NCBI GenBank assembly: GCA_026874595.1
Contig: CM049321.1
Location: 24,644,479-24,708,478, forward strand
Direction of reading: 5' to 3'
Source: Sipunculus nudus
Lineage: Eukaryota > Annelida > Sipuncula > Golfingiida > Sipunculidae
DNA length: 64,000 nucleotides
Of this stretch, positions 21,606 through 32,935 are shown piece after piece (the stretch's first letter is position 1; each line of letters opens with the position of its first letter). The notes below the pieces were generated by a model. It was not told where the DNA came from. It saw only the letters and a program-made list of their open reading frames with translations, and ran no database searches. A program made the translations under genes and the position numbers.

Positions 21606-21709
21606 ACTCATTCCCTAAAATAAACATTGAGCAGAAGGAGAAGCAGAAGAAAGAACAAACCAAAGATTTACTTAGAACGCTACACCAGCGCCACACCGCG
21701 GAAACCTAA
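21606..21709 (+). CDS. Tandem-CARD gene, exon 6 (C-terminal tail and stop)
   Basis: 104 bases ending with TAA at 21707-21709. It encodes NSFPKINIEQKEKQKKEQTK followed by DLLRTLHQRHTAET, a Lys/Glu/Gln-rich amphipathic tail. All six exons together give 738 coding bases, that is 245 residues. There is no protease, kinase, NTPase, BIR, TRAF or transmembrane domain in the assembled protein, so it would be a stand-alone adaptor. A competing acceptor 22 bases upstream (ATATTTTTAG) gives an immediate stop. The last intron is the least certain junction. Confidence 0.68.
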
Positions 21710-23765
21710 GACGCGACGAAGAAATGATAGCGAGGCAAAAATTGTTCTGAGAAACAAATATTGATTTTCACAAAACTGTCTCGCAGTATATATGCTTTAA
21801 AGGCGTCAGATTCTGTTTGATCTATTCCTCATTCATCCGTCACACTTATCCGGATTCAGCAGGAATTAGGCAGAACCAGCTTGGATAAAGAATTTACAAA
21901 ATTCGCGCCACATTCGGGCGGGAATTTTCAAATGGACCTAAATTCTTTCAGTTATGTAAGAATGCCGTTGCGATACTTTGAATGGGCTTCGAACCCGCCG
22001 CAAATGATTCTTGCACATTCAGGGTGTATCATCTCTTAAATGCAGCTCGAATATAGTTGAAACACAGTAGGAATAATGATAATGCCGTTAGAATGCAGTG
22101 AGAAGCTTTAGAATGCACTTCGAATATCCAGAAATATAAAAAAAATAATTTTCATTCCGAGGGCGTTCCGCCTCTAGTGTGACGGGGTTTAAAAGTTAAC
22201 ATTTCCAAGTGTGAAAGACCTTGACCTTTGATATAATTCATTATGTATATAATCACGTGATATCAACCTGACACTTACGATATATATTATGATGCTATAT
22301 AGTATTTACCGTGACCGTACGTGACATAGTTTGCGGGTGTTTGACTTTTACCTTTGATATATCTCATATTTCATATTTCACTTGTGGTCGACTTGGTCAC
22401 TTAAGATATCTCAGAGCATGGCTATCTTCGTGAATGCAATTGATCTTGATATTTAACATTATATCCCACAATGCACATCTTCCAAAATGTGATCTGCGGA
22501 AAAATAAGTCAAGAGAAAATTAGTATTAATAATTGATGATTGATATGTTGTTAAAATTCAAGAAATGAATTACATGGTAATTTATAAAGATTACATAATC
22601 AGCATGAGTAAAGATTATCTTTGTTGTTGAACATCATCTAAATTATTTATATTGCTTGTATATTTATCTCTGGTTTTATTGAAAGGGAAAAACTGTGCCA
22701 ATGAGAAATGGAACCACTTTTTATATCCAGTTAGCTACAAAGGTGTATTCACGTTGATGATTTCATTCAAATAAATGAATATATTGAGCTTTATGTCATA
22801 ATTCAATTCATAATTATATTTAAAATATGAAAATCAGATCTAGATAAAAGATTTATTTTAAAAATCTGATTAAATCTCTTCTGTGCCTCGAAACCTTTCC
22901 AAACAAAACTTGACTGGGCATGGACCGCAAGCATAACTGGACGAAAGAGACATCTAGCGGCGGAGAGATGGACTGCTTTGATCGTGTCGTGGGTGTTCAT
23001 GATATCTGTCACTTGTGTTTCAATGCAGTTCTCGCAGATACTCTCGCATGAATGCCCGGTACACACCCCCTCAAAGATAAAATATCAAAGTTTTTAACAC
23101 TATATAAATAAAAAGACGAACCGCCGTTTGGGTATAATAACGTGACAGGGGTCTGTTTCAGGTCAGACTGACGATTATTTCAACTATATGTTGTCATTGT
23201 AAATAAAGCTGTGTTTAATACACACATGCCCAAATTTTGACATTCCCAGCAAATGTGCATGAGCGACTGACTTTATACTCAATTTTGATAAAATACCGAG
23301 AAAGTGGCACTTCATGTATCTAATTTGAGAACAACGAGTCAGTTTTTCCCCCAGTCTCAAGATGGCACCACCTTCCCGGGCAAACTGTGGAGAAGGCACA
23401 CTTCTCACAGCATCTGATGTCAAAATTTTCTCTCTGCAGAAAAAAAAATTTCTTTGCATGATTAAAAACCTAAAATCCTATATTATCAAAAAAAAAAATA
23501 AAGCAACATATGAATGGCCCTTCCATTATTTTGGGGGTGACACCCTTCAGCCCGGCCCTGTCATATTACGTTTGTTCATAAACAAACACACGCACAAAAT
23601 TGTCAAGAACGTAAATTGTCGCTCACATCTTCATCGCACAAATGCTGGTGCGCATTGGTTGCCATTTTTAATATCACCATAACCAGAGGAGAGGCTAACC
23701 CCCCCCCCTCCCCCCCACCCCCCAATAAAAAAAACTTACCTTAAATGAACCCGTCTTGCGACCTA
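21710..23765. other. 3' flank of the CARD gene and intergenic DNA
   Basis: Two stretches have GACCTTGACCTTTGATATA-type words (about 22205-22380), a repeat type that brings TGACCT half-sites. I cannot assign a poly(A) site with confidence; an AATAAA-like string lies near 22770. I see no further genes. Confidence 0.35.
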
Positions 23766-25087
23766 CACTGTTAGAAGTAAGGATTTTTCATAAGGGTTTT
23801 CCTCAAAACCTAGAGTTTCTAGTTTCTAGCTGAATAAACCGTTTCGCTGACGCGCAAAAGGTTTTAAGCTATAACTTCCTGCATTTATCAAATTTTTTTT
23901 TTTCAAAGAAACACCCCTTTGGAAATATAAACAGATATTTTCTCGAAATGCCGCGAGAGGGCAATAGCCAGCCCGCACTTACGGAGATTTTTGGATATAC
24001 TCGAGAGTCATCGGGTGTGATATCACGTGATTTTTTATGCACGCGCATCGAATTAAATACCATGTGCTTTTGAAGCTAGCTACATTGACAGCGGATGAAG
24101 AATGATTCTCCGTCCCCGATCCGGTATTACTAGCGTAAGTGCACCCAGTTTATGTTATTTTAGTTCTCTGAATGTTAAATAACATGTTTGATGTAGTGAT
24201 AGACAAGATTTAACAACACAATGTGGGATGTGCAGCACGAGAAGCTGGTACAGTTATTCGTGCAACAGATGCAAGATGGCGATTGGTCAAAAGGGACCTT
24301 AGACGAGGCGTTCCATTTGACAGCGGCATCCGTTTTTCATTTTCAGCGAATTTTTATCAAAGTTTGCTCCCAGTTAACCAAATTAGAGTTAACTGAATGT
24401 GAACAATTATTGTTGTAGGTTAAAATTTGGAGAATTTATGACGCGGCGGCCCATGTTACTGCAGCTTAAGACTTAAGTACAGGGTGAAAACAAACACCGT
24501 ATCGGCGATTTTCAGCAGAAAATATATTTTTTTTATTTTCTGAAATGATTTCCAGCAGGTTTTTTTTAACATGCCATAAAGGTGTACAAAAGGTTTTTGA
24601 TCAATTATAAAGGTTTCTAGAAGGCTGCATTTCCCACATTGTGTTGTTAACTCTAGTCTATCACAGCATCCATCATGTTAATTAACATTCAGAGAACTAA
24701 AACTGGGCGCACTTACGCTACTAATATCGGATCTGAGACGGAGAATTTTTCTTCGTCCACTATCAACGAAGATTGCTTCAATAAAAAGTTTTATTCCATT
24801 AATATGTTTCTGAAATTATTCCTAAAGGGATTTAAGAACCCATAAAGGTATAAAAAAAGGTTTTTGATGTATCAAAAAGGTTCCTAAGTGAATTAAATAA
24901 TACTATAAGGGTTTCTAGAGTGTTTACTCAAACTTGTAAAATGCGTCTTTGGGAAAACCCTTAAAAGGTTTAATAGATTAAAGGTTTAAAGAAAACACCC
25001 TTGAAGGGATTTTAAAGGGTTTCGCTATTCGTACACGCTGAAAAAAACCTTTTTAACCACTTTTAAAAACCCTTGTTTTTAACAGTG
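23766..25087. mobile_element. Mariner-like foldback element, 1322 bases, TA-flanked
   Basis: The ends CACTGTTA (23766) and TAACAGTG (25087) are inverted repeats flanked by TA on both sides, as in Tc1/mariner elements. AAGGGTTTT words recur in both ends. A second pair of inverted arms of about 145 bases (24091-24237 and 24630-24778) shares TTCTCTGAATGTTAA, GCGTAAGTGC and AACAACACAATGTGGGA. A short frame sits between the inner arms. There is no DDE/D catalytic domain, so it is non-autonomous. Confidence 0.7.
24221..24418 (+). pseudogene. 65-codon frame inside the foldback element, possible transposase HTH remnant
   Basis: The frame starts within the inner inverted arm and contains KLVQLFVQQMQDGDWSKGTL and DEAFHLTAASVFHFQRIF. 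The KGT-x-x-x-x-AF/F-x-h-x-x-x-x-V pattern is reminiscent of the N-terminal helix-turn-helix of plant/protist-type mariner transposases. The likeness is weak and no downstream domain follows. It could be chance. Confidence 0.25.
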
Positions 25088-25324
25088 TATCGTGATGGTG
25101 GTTCGTTGTCCTGATCCCTTAACCTCAAGGTGTTTTGCTTCTTAATTCATAAGCATTAAAATACGTCTCGAAGAGAGAGACAGAGACAGGAAGTACTCTT
25201 TGATGTTACAGTTTGGCCTTCGACTTGATACCTGTAATACCCTTGACCTAGATATTCGAACACAGGTCCTTGTCTATCATGCAAAATATGAGTACATAAT
25301 CAGCATGATTTTCCATGTTTGATT

Positions 25325-26029
25325 TGTTATGGAACCTAATAACAATAGATGACGTAATCTTGACGAGCACAAGTTTTGTTACGGAGATAAAAAAAATCAG
25401 ATTCTGTAACACTAGGCAGCGTGAAATGTCTAGGGGAATGAATAAAGAAGTCAGTGGTTTTTGTTAACAAATAATTATAATTTATATCCTAACATTACAA
25501 TACACTAAATCAATACAATTGCACAGTATAACAATAAAAATGTAGAGTACCAGAGTGTCCGGATCCTAGGCTTTGATTTCTGGATACGACCACTGTCACA
25601 GCTCAACAAGAGTCCTTTTACACCAATAACCCACGTTAATAGTAAAATCTGTATTGAATGCGTTGAATATCTGATTCCACTGCAATTATCGGAAAAGGTC
25701 CCAAAACTGACGAGAAAGTAGCACTCTTAGTGCCCGCTGGTACTTTCCTTTATGCCGGCTCTAAACACAGACCCTAATTTATAGCTTCTCACCCGAAAAT
25801 TCTAGAAATGGAAGATTTCAAAGAACAATACACACTCACATGAACAGACCTGAAACATCTAGAACAAAAAAAAAATAACGCTGTGTCGCTACGCTTCTGA
25901 CCCCTTACGCGGGACAGCGCCCAACAAGCGAGGTTCCCATAGCAACGAAATATGCCTGCGCTACACGAATCAGATTTTCAACAGACACATGTTACACTCT
26001 TGCGCACAACAAAACAGACACCTCTTACA
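25325..26029 (-). mobile_element. Solo LTR, same family as 8076-8795
   Basis: It shares long blocks with the other LTRs: ATAAAAAAAATCAGATTCTG, AGGCAGCGTGAAATGTCTAG and GGGGAATGAATAAAGAAGTC, and ends in CTTACA. The flanks GATT and GACT could be a diverged 4-base duplication. The ends are more decayed (TGTTAT...TTACA) than in the other copies, so it may be older. Confidence 0.7.
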
Positions 26030-26097
26030 GACTCGATTCAGTTGTTAAGGTATTAAAATTTTATGAAATTACGAAGCATTCATTATTTAGCATTTTA

Positions 26098-26880
26098 AAG
26101 CTGTGTCTGCCAGCGAGAACAATGTTCGGGCTATGTGGGGGAATTAAAACGTGACCCTTGCTGTAAAATGATATAGGTGTACATCACTGGACGAGCAGCT
26201 ACATGGACGTAAGCGTTTATATGTATGCGCACGCAGCAAGTTTCAATCGCTCAATGTAGCGATTGAAAACGCATAGGCATGGTAAATATCCAAACTTTTA
26301 CGTTAGAGAAAGGGTATTCGGCAGACTACTTCTCTTCTATGCACGTGTTAATGGATTCACACGTGTTAATGGATTCACAGGCGTCCGTTTTCTAGCTGTA
26401 TTACGCATACGTACTGCACACGCATATGTACATATGGAATGCTAGCTTGATGCAGATGTGCAAGCGGAATAAAGCGTTACTGGAAGAATAAAGGTGACAT
26501 TCCACGGATGCGTATATGCGGTACGTAATCATCTGCAGCCAAGAATCGGACATATTATAGTCTCTTGGAGTGATTCCATATATGCGTATGCATGCAGGAC
26601 GTACGCCTATATACGTTTCAGTCGCTCACTTAGCGCTTAGAAACGCATATGCGTTTACGGACGGGGGGGATTTCCAACTTTTGAAGTCAGTGACCAGTAA
26701 TTCCTCTGTCAGATGAATTTCAACTCATGCAGCCATTTACTATGTCCCTAGTTTTGCTGCATACATACCGCATACGCATACGTATTAATGGAATCATAGG
26801 ACTCTGTTTTCAAGCTGCATATGCAAATGTAACACATGCGCATACGTACCGCACACCCTTATATGGGATGCAAGCGTTAA
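26098..26880. repeat. Region of alternating purine-pyrimidine words (CGTATGCG type)
   Basis: Words such as TATGTATGCGCACG, ACGCATACGTACTGC, ATATGCGTATGCATGC and CATGCGCATACGTACC recur over about 700 bases, and two halves near 26370-26460 and 26790-26880 are alignable. It begins with AAAGCTGTGTCTGCC, close to the end of the MITE at 13081, so it may be a relative of that element with subterminal repeats. Such alternating tracts favour Z-DNA. The 60-codon frame at 26263-26445 is a by-product. Confidence 0.5.
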
Positions 26881-27654
26881 AGTAACTAGACGACCTCGTC
26901 AACGGCTTTTGGTGACGAAAAAATCCTTCTCTTATTTTTTACTCAAAAAAGTAGAAGATTTAGCTCTTTCAACATAACCCGCTGTAAATTGTTTCCGCAG
27001 GTGTTTGCTCCGAAGCAGCTGGGTCTAAAATCAACTGCGAGTGCTACTGAATCTTGAGATTATGGTTACACTTTATTATTTTTAATATGGCCCAGTCCTC
27101 TTTTTATTATAAGGCCTTGTGGTGCTGTCACATAATCCATATGTAAATTTGGTCCATCTGGTGCAGCTTCCGTGTATCGTCATATCTCATCAACGTTCTG
27201 CCGTCGATCAGTAATGACAGTGAGCTTAATGATTTTGCAATGATCAAGAAAACTATAAAAAGAACAGCACAGATTAAATAACCGCAGGTCTGCAAGATAT
27301 AACATGGATTTTAATTAAACTTAGCACAGATGTTGTTCGTGAACCTCTCACCAACTAGAAGGTCACGGTCAGGTCAGGGTATTTTACACTGCATATGGTG
27401 AATTTCTAACCCATCATGTGGCGGGGGACTTGGTTTGAATTTAATCTCATTTTGGCTTCGTCTATATACGTTTGTAATGCCTGGTTTAATCAATCAAATT
27501 TTTATTTCAGATACATACATTTGTCCATATACTGATAATTACTATGGCAATGGTGCAGCCAGAAATAGTGTAATAGTCAAGAGATATGCATGTAGACATA
27601 TATGTAGAAATATAATGTATTCACTACCATCTGACTACAGCAGTTAATGTTTTA
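26881..27654. other. Intergenic DNA
   Basis: I see nothing recognisable beyond short chance frames. Confidence 0.3.
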
Positions 27655-27949
27655 GGTAAAAAAAAATTAAATAAAAGGTTCAGTTCTCAGGCACCGCCCG
27701 GGTCAATTTTGACCCCCCGCATTATTTTGATTTTTATCTTTCAAGAAGATAATATTATACAATTTTGATAAGTTTTCCTTGTAATGTAGTGCTTTTATCT
27801 GTTTAGAAATAAAATTATGTTATTATCATGCTTTTTCCTGATCATATGACATTTTAATGGAAACATACTAAAAAAGATAATAAAAAAAAAACACCCACCC
27901 GCACTGATTTCTGAAAAAAAGTGCCTGAGAACCAAACCTTTTTTTGGCC
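27655..27949. mobile_element. MITE, 295 bases, Harbinger-like (TTA target duplication)
   Basis: It starts GGTAAAAAAAA and ends TTTTTTTGGCC with TTA on both sides (27652-27654 and 27950-27952). Subterminal inverted repeats are TTCTCAGGCACCGCCC on the left and AAAAGTGCCTGAGAAC on the right. A second full copy is at 50799-51139 and a half copy is at 29601-29781. No coding capacity. Confidence 0.8.
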
Positions 27950-28037
27950 TTATCAAGTGAATGGAAATGACAAATATTGTTGGTACAAATTTGATTTACA
28001 AATATCAAAATTACACATGTCAATGGCATACAAATTT

Positions 28038-28290
28038 TTAAAAGAATGTTATCATTAACATTATTAACATTTTATCAACGAGTGTCGTGCTTTTTTTGAA
28101 CAGAGCATCGAAGGAAATGACTCTCCTGGTTACAAATATTTCAGATGCCCTAAGGCATAAATATTCAACTCTGGAGGCATTACTGAATGCAACTCCAAGC
28201 TTGTTATGGGTAGCCTGCTTATAGCGACACCACAGGCTAGAACAATACATTGTTCCAAAGTGCATTTGGAATGTATGGCCTCTGAATAGT
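28038..28290 (-). pseudogene. LINE ORF2 C-terminal fragment, copy 1
   Basis: The minus-strand frame reads MHFGTMYCSSLWCRYKQATH then NKLGVAFSNASR, a frame-disturbed stretch, then ASEIFVTRRVISFDALF. The pattern YCSSLW...Y...KL-x-VAF-N-A...SASEhFV-x-x-x-V-x-SF-x-ALhRK is common in the C-terminal part of several animal LINE ORF2 proteins. It is a different family from the fossil at 10 kb. It is dead and lacks the catalytic RT core. Confidence 0.55.
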
Positions 28291-29889
28291 GAGAGAAAAA
28301 AAAAACAGAAAGAAAGTCAAGAGGACCATATCCCCACCAAATTGGAATGTCAAGAATGTGCTATCTGGCTGGTATATTTGTATGAGGAATTTGACGAAAT
28401 TACCAGATGTGAAAATAATGAAAAAATTTTAAGTTAAACAAATACTGAACATAAATCCACCAAGGTGAGAAGACTGATAAGTCACAGTGTTAAGACATAT
28501 GCCTTGTTAAATAGAGGTGGATCCCAATGGCCCTTTTTGAAGTATTGCATCACATATTAAAGTCAGCCAGGTGTGACCGAAACCTGATCAGGTTAAGAAA
28601 CACATAAGACATCATTTCCATATCAAATAGAAGTGGGGTGAGTAATTATTGTTTCAGAAATTGCGACGCTTCTGAAATGCGTATAATTCAAAATTTTAAA
28701 ATTCATTTAAAAAGTCCAAAATTCATTCAAGTGTAACTAAAACCTTATCAGGCCGAGAGACTCCACAGGTACACTTGTCATATCAATTAGAAATTAATAT
28801 GAGTAATTTTTTTAGATATCCCATCGCATATGAAATGTAAATTTAGAATAAAAAAATTATAAAAATCGAAAATCATTTAAGTGTTAACAAAAACATGTCA
28901 GCTCTGAATATCCATAAGATAAGCGGCAATTTGCCATCCGGAACGTCGATATTAATTTCTAGAGACGTTGAGGTGGCAGGAGAAGCTATAGGATTCGGAT
29001 AAATTCTCAGTTAAGAAGATGTTCTCGCCATTTCTGACCGTACTCAGTCATTTTTTTCTGCATGTCAAATTGTTATTTTCACATTTTGGTAAAAAAAAAA
29101 TCCAAATCCCGTGTGATGAACTAAAAATGATCACATCTCAAGTAAACTTGCTAGTCTTTAATTGATAACAAAGGCATTTTTAATTACAGAATAGCCAAAA
29201 TATCACTTCTTTAAACAAAACGTCTTGGAGTCGATATAAGAGACTACCGTGGACTTACAGCTAATGCAGATTTACCCCTGTACAATCGACGAAAAAATAA
29301 GTGTCTATAATAGTGCCAAGTTCAAGTCTGTATTAATATAACTACAGATCTGCCCAAAAGGTGGCGCTTTTTTCTGCATGAATTATAGAGCTAGTACTTA
29401 TACAATGAGGACTGGTCTTGGATATGTTGGCAGTTGAACCTTAAGATTTCTTTTCTGGAAAATTGTGTCGATCGAGGAAATGAGAAGAGGTAGTTTGCAC
29501 CACCTGACTCAGTACTTAAGTATTCATTCTCTCGTAGTTCATGTAAAAAACGACTCTTTAATGTTTTTATTTGAATTACTTCCACTCTGCCAATATTTTG
29601 TAAGTTTTCCTTGTAATGTAGTGCTTTTATCTGTTTAGAAATAAAATTATGTTATTATCATGCTTTTTCCTGATCATATGACATTTTAATGGAAACATAC
29701 TAAAAAAGATAATAAAAAAAAAACACCCACCCGCACTGATTTCTGAAAAAAAGTGCCTGAGAACCAAACCTTTTTTTGGCCTTATCAAGTGAATGGAAAT
29801 GACAAATATTGTTGGTACAAATTTGATTTACAAATATCAAAATTACACATGTCAATGGCATACAAATTTTTAAAAGAATGTTATCATTA

Positions 29890-30130
29890 ACATTATTAAC
29901 ATTTTATCAACGAGTGTCGTGCTTTTCTGAACAGAGCATCGAAGGAAATGACTCTCCTGGTTACAAATATTTCAGATGCCCTAAGGCATAAATATTCAAC
30001 TCTGGAGGCATTACTGAATGCAACTCCAAGCTTGTTATGGGTAGCCTGCTTATAGCGACACCACAGGCTAGAACAATACATTGTTCCAAAGTGCATTTGG
30101 AATGTATGGCCTCTGAATAGTGAGAGAAAA
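29890..30130 (-). pseudogene. LINE ORF2 C-terminal fragment, copy 2 in the tandem duplication
   Basis: Same fragment as 28038-28290, carried along by the duplication. A 3-base difference in a T-run changes the downstream residues to DALFRKARHSLIK, which is closer to the family pattern than copy 1, so copy 2 may preserve the older state there. Confidence 0.55.
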
Positions 30131-31429
30131 AAAAACAGAAAGAAAGTCAAGAGGACCATATCCCCACCAAATTGGAATGTCAAGAATGTGCTATCTGGCT
30201 GGTATATTTGTATGAGGAATTTGACGAAATTACCAGATGTGGAAATAATGAAAAAATTTTAAGTTAAACAAATACTGAACATAAATCCACCAAGGTGAGA
30301 AGACTGATAAGTCACAGTGTTAAGACATATGCCTTGTTAAATAGAGGTGGATCCCAATGGCCCTTTTTGAAGTATTGCATCACATATTAAAGTCAGCCAG
30401 GTGTGACCGAAACCTGATCAGGTTAAGAAACACATAAGACATCATTTCCATATCAAATAGAAGTGGGGTGAGTAATTATTGTTTCAGAAATTGCGACGCT
30501 TCTGAAATGCGTATAATTCAAAATTTTAAAATTCATTTAAAAAGTCCAAAATTCATTCAAGTGTAACTAAAACCTTATCAGGCCGAGAGACTCCACAGGT
30601 ACACTTGTCATATCAATTAGAAATTAATATGAGTAATTTTTTTAGATATCCCATCGCATATGAAATGTAAATTTAGAATAAAAAAATTATAAAAATCGAA
30701 AATCATTTAAGTGTTAACAAAAACATGTCAGCTCTGAATATCCATAAGATAAGCGGCAATTTGCCATCCGGAACGTCGATATTAATTTCTAGAGACGTTG
30801 AGGTGGCAGGAGAAGCTATAGGATTCGGATAAATTCTCAGTTAAGAAGATGTTCTCGCCATTTCTGACCGTACTCAGTCATTTTTTTCTGCATGTCAAAT
30901 TGTTATTTTCACATTTTGGTAAAAAAAATTCCAAATCCCGTGTGATGAACTAAAAATGATCACATCTCAAGTAAACTTGCTAGTCTTTAATTGATAACAA
31001 AGGCATTTTTAATTACAGAATAGCCAAAATATCACTTCTTTAAACAAAACGTCTTGAAGTCGATATAAGAGACTACCGTGGACTTACAGCTAATGCAGAT
31101 TTACCCCTGTACAATCGACGAAAAAATAAGTGTCTATAATAGTGCCAGGTTCAAGTCTGTATTAATATAACTACAGATCTGCCCAAAAGGTGGTGCTTTT
31201 TTCTGCATGAATTATAGAGCTAGTACTTATACAATGAGGACTGGTCTTGGATATGTTGGCAGTTGAACCTTAAGATTTCTTTTCTGGAAAATTGTGCCGA
31301 TCGAGGAAATGAGAAGAGGTAGTTTGCACCACCTGACTCAGTACTTAAGTATTCATTCTCTCGTAGTTCATGTAAAAAACGAATCTTTAATGTTTTTATT
31401 TGAATTACTTCCACTCTGCCAATATTTTG

Positions 31430-32744
31430 GAACAGCTGTTAACTGTGACTTCTGTCATGACTCCCAGGCCCATATCATTCATTAAAAAAAGCCACCTGTA
31501 AGTAATATTTTCATTGTTACCATAAGATACAACTATGGAAGTCTGATTAATCGAATGATCTGATAGAATTCAATATATCATGATTAAATCCACTGTTAAA
31601 TTGCTGTTAAATTAATATCAACAGCATCAACACTGTAAATATCCACAATAAAGCGGATAACAAATCAATTTCAAACACCCACACTATGATTTTCCAACAA
31701 AACGCACCGGATTCGGCGTGTCAACTGTGGTATCTCTCGGGTTGATCAAATGTAATTGCTTTTCACAAAGTGATCAGCGACACTTCCAGCGATAAGGTCT
31801 TTAGTAAATTAAGCTGTTTGTTTTTGTTAGATTTATTTAAAGGTTTCGATTTCATAAACCTTAAAAATAGAAAAACAATACGAATTTAGCTTTATTACCC
31901 CCTTCTCAGCAAGCGGCGGATATAGTTACCAGCTTCCGTCAGTCTGTCAGATCCTACGTCAGCAAACAATTGTTATGCCCAAACTTATCTCAAAAAGTTT
32001 AACATCGGTCTGCTTCGAATCTGTGTTTATATATCATTGTCATGTTGAACAGAAGTGTTCTTTTGGTGCAGGTTACCCTGCAGAATATTGTAATAAAACA
32101 ATACATAGAGGATGAAGGGAAGACAGGGTTTCATACATTTTTTTCATATCTCGATGATTTAAAAGAAGGTACCGATTTTTTTATATTTTAATCATCCTCA
32201 GAATTTGATTTTGTGCTGCTGTGTTTTTAATATAGAGCATTCTCTCGGTTCACGAAAACATGACATGCCGGGGAAAACATGGTTGAATGAAAACACAACC
32301 ACAGCTTGAACACGTGGGCCTAATAACATGACTAAGTCACTAACACAATTGCCCCGTGTTACAAAACGACCTCTCCGAAAATCAAGATGCTATGAAAACG
32401 AAACAAAAAATGCCGGAAAACCATTCAAAACATGACCAACCAGAATACGCAACCATTCCGATGTGATGATCTAGGTTTGCAACTCAAAACTCTTTTCAAA
32501 CTAGTCTTCAGGGTTTGTTCATACCTGCAGCCTATGTAGCGTGTAAGATCGGGTTACTGGGCTGTGTTGTTTCAGTAAGATAGAAAAACTCAAAACGTCT
32601 ACCTACATACATGTCACTATTCTGTCACCCAAACATTTGAAAATCAAATTTCAATAATTTAAAATAAGAAAATCCAACGTTTAATTTTGAACAGTAGGAT
32701 ATTGGATTGCTATGGTATCGAATGATACTAGCTATCTAATGAAG
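31430..32744. other. Intergenic DNA
   Basis: Unique sequence; I see no gene or clear repeat. Confidence 0.3.
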
Positions 32745-32935
32745 CCTGGACATTCGAGGGGTAAAACGCTCGGCTCCCTCCACTGTCGTCGCTGGTTCGA
32801 TCCCCGGTGTGGCCATGAGAGTGGGTTGTAGTTGCCCGTCCCAGGTCGGTGGTTTCTCCGGGTTCTCCGGTTTCCTCCACCCCTACAGACTACCGAATGT
32901 TATCATCTGAGCCATGGAGAGTGCCTTGATTAGTT
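32745..32935 (+). mobile_element. tRNA-derived SINE, class B
   Basis: It has a box-B word GGTTCGATCCCCG followed by GAGAGTGGGTTGTAGTTG and TTCTCCGGTTTCCTCCAC. A second copy at 42905-43115 shares these blocks. It is distinct from class A. Box A is weak, so it is probably inactive. Confidence 0.7.

Larger units (their letters stand above)
27769..31429. repeat. Recent tandem duplication, two copies of about 1.83 kb
   Basis: Copy 1 is 27769-29600 and copy 2 is 29601-31429. They begin with TAAGTTTTCCTTGTAATG and end with CACTCTGCCAATATTTTG. I count only about ten substitutions or 1-3 base indels over 1.83 kb, so identity is near 99.5 percent. The left breakpoint lies inside the MITE at 27655-27949, so copy 2 carries only its right part. 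The junction shows only a very short shared string (TAAG/TTTG region), suggesting end joining or replication slippage. Confidence 0.95.
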
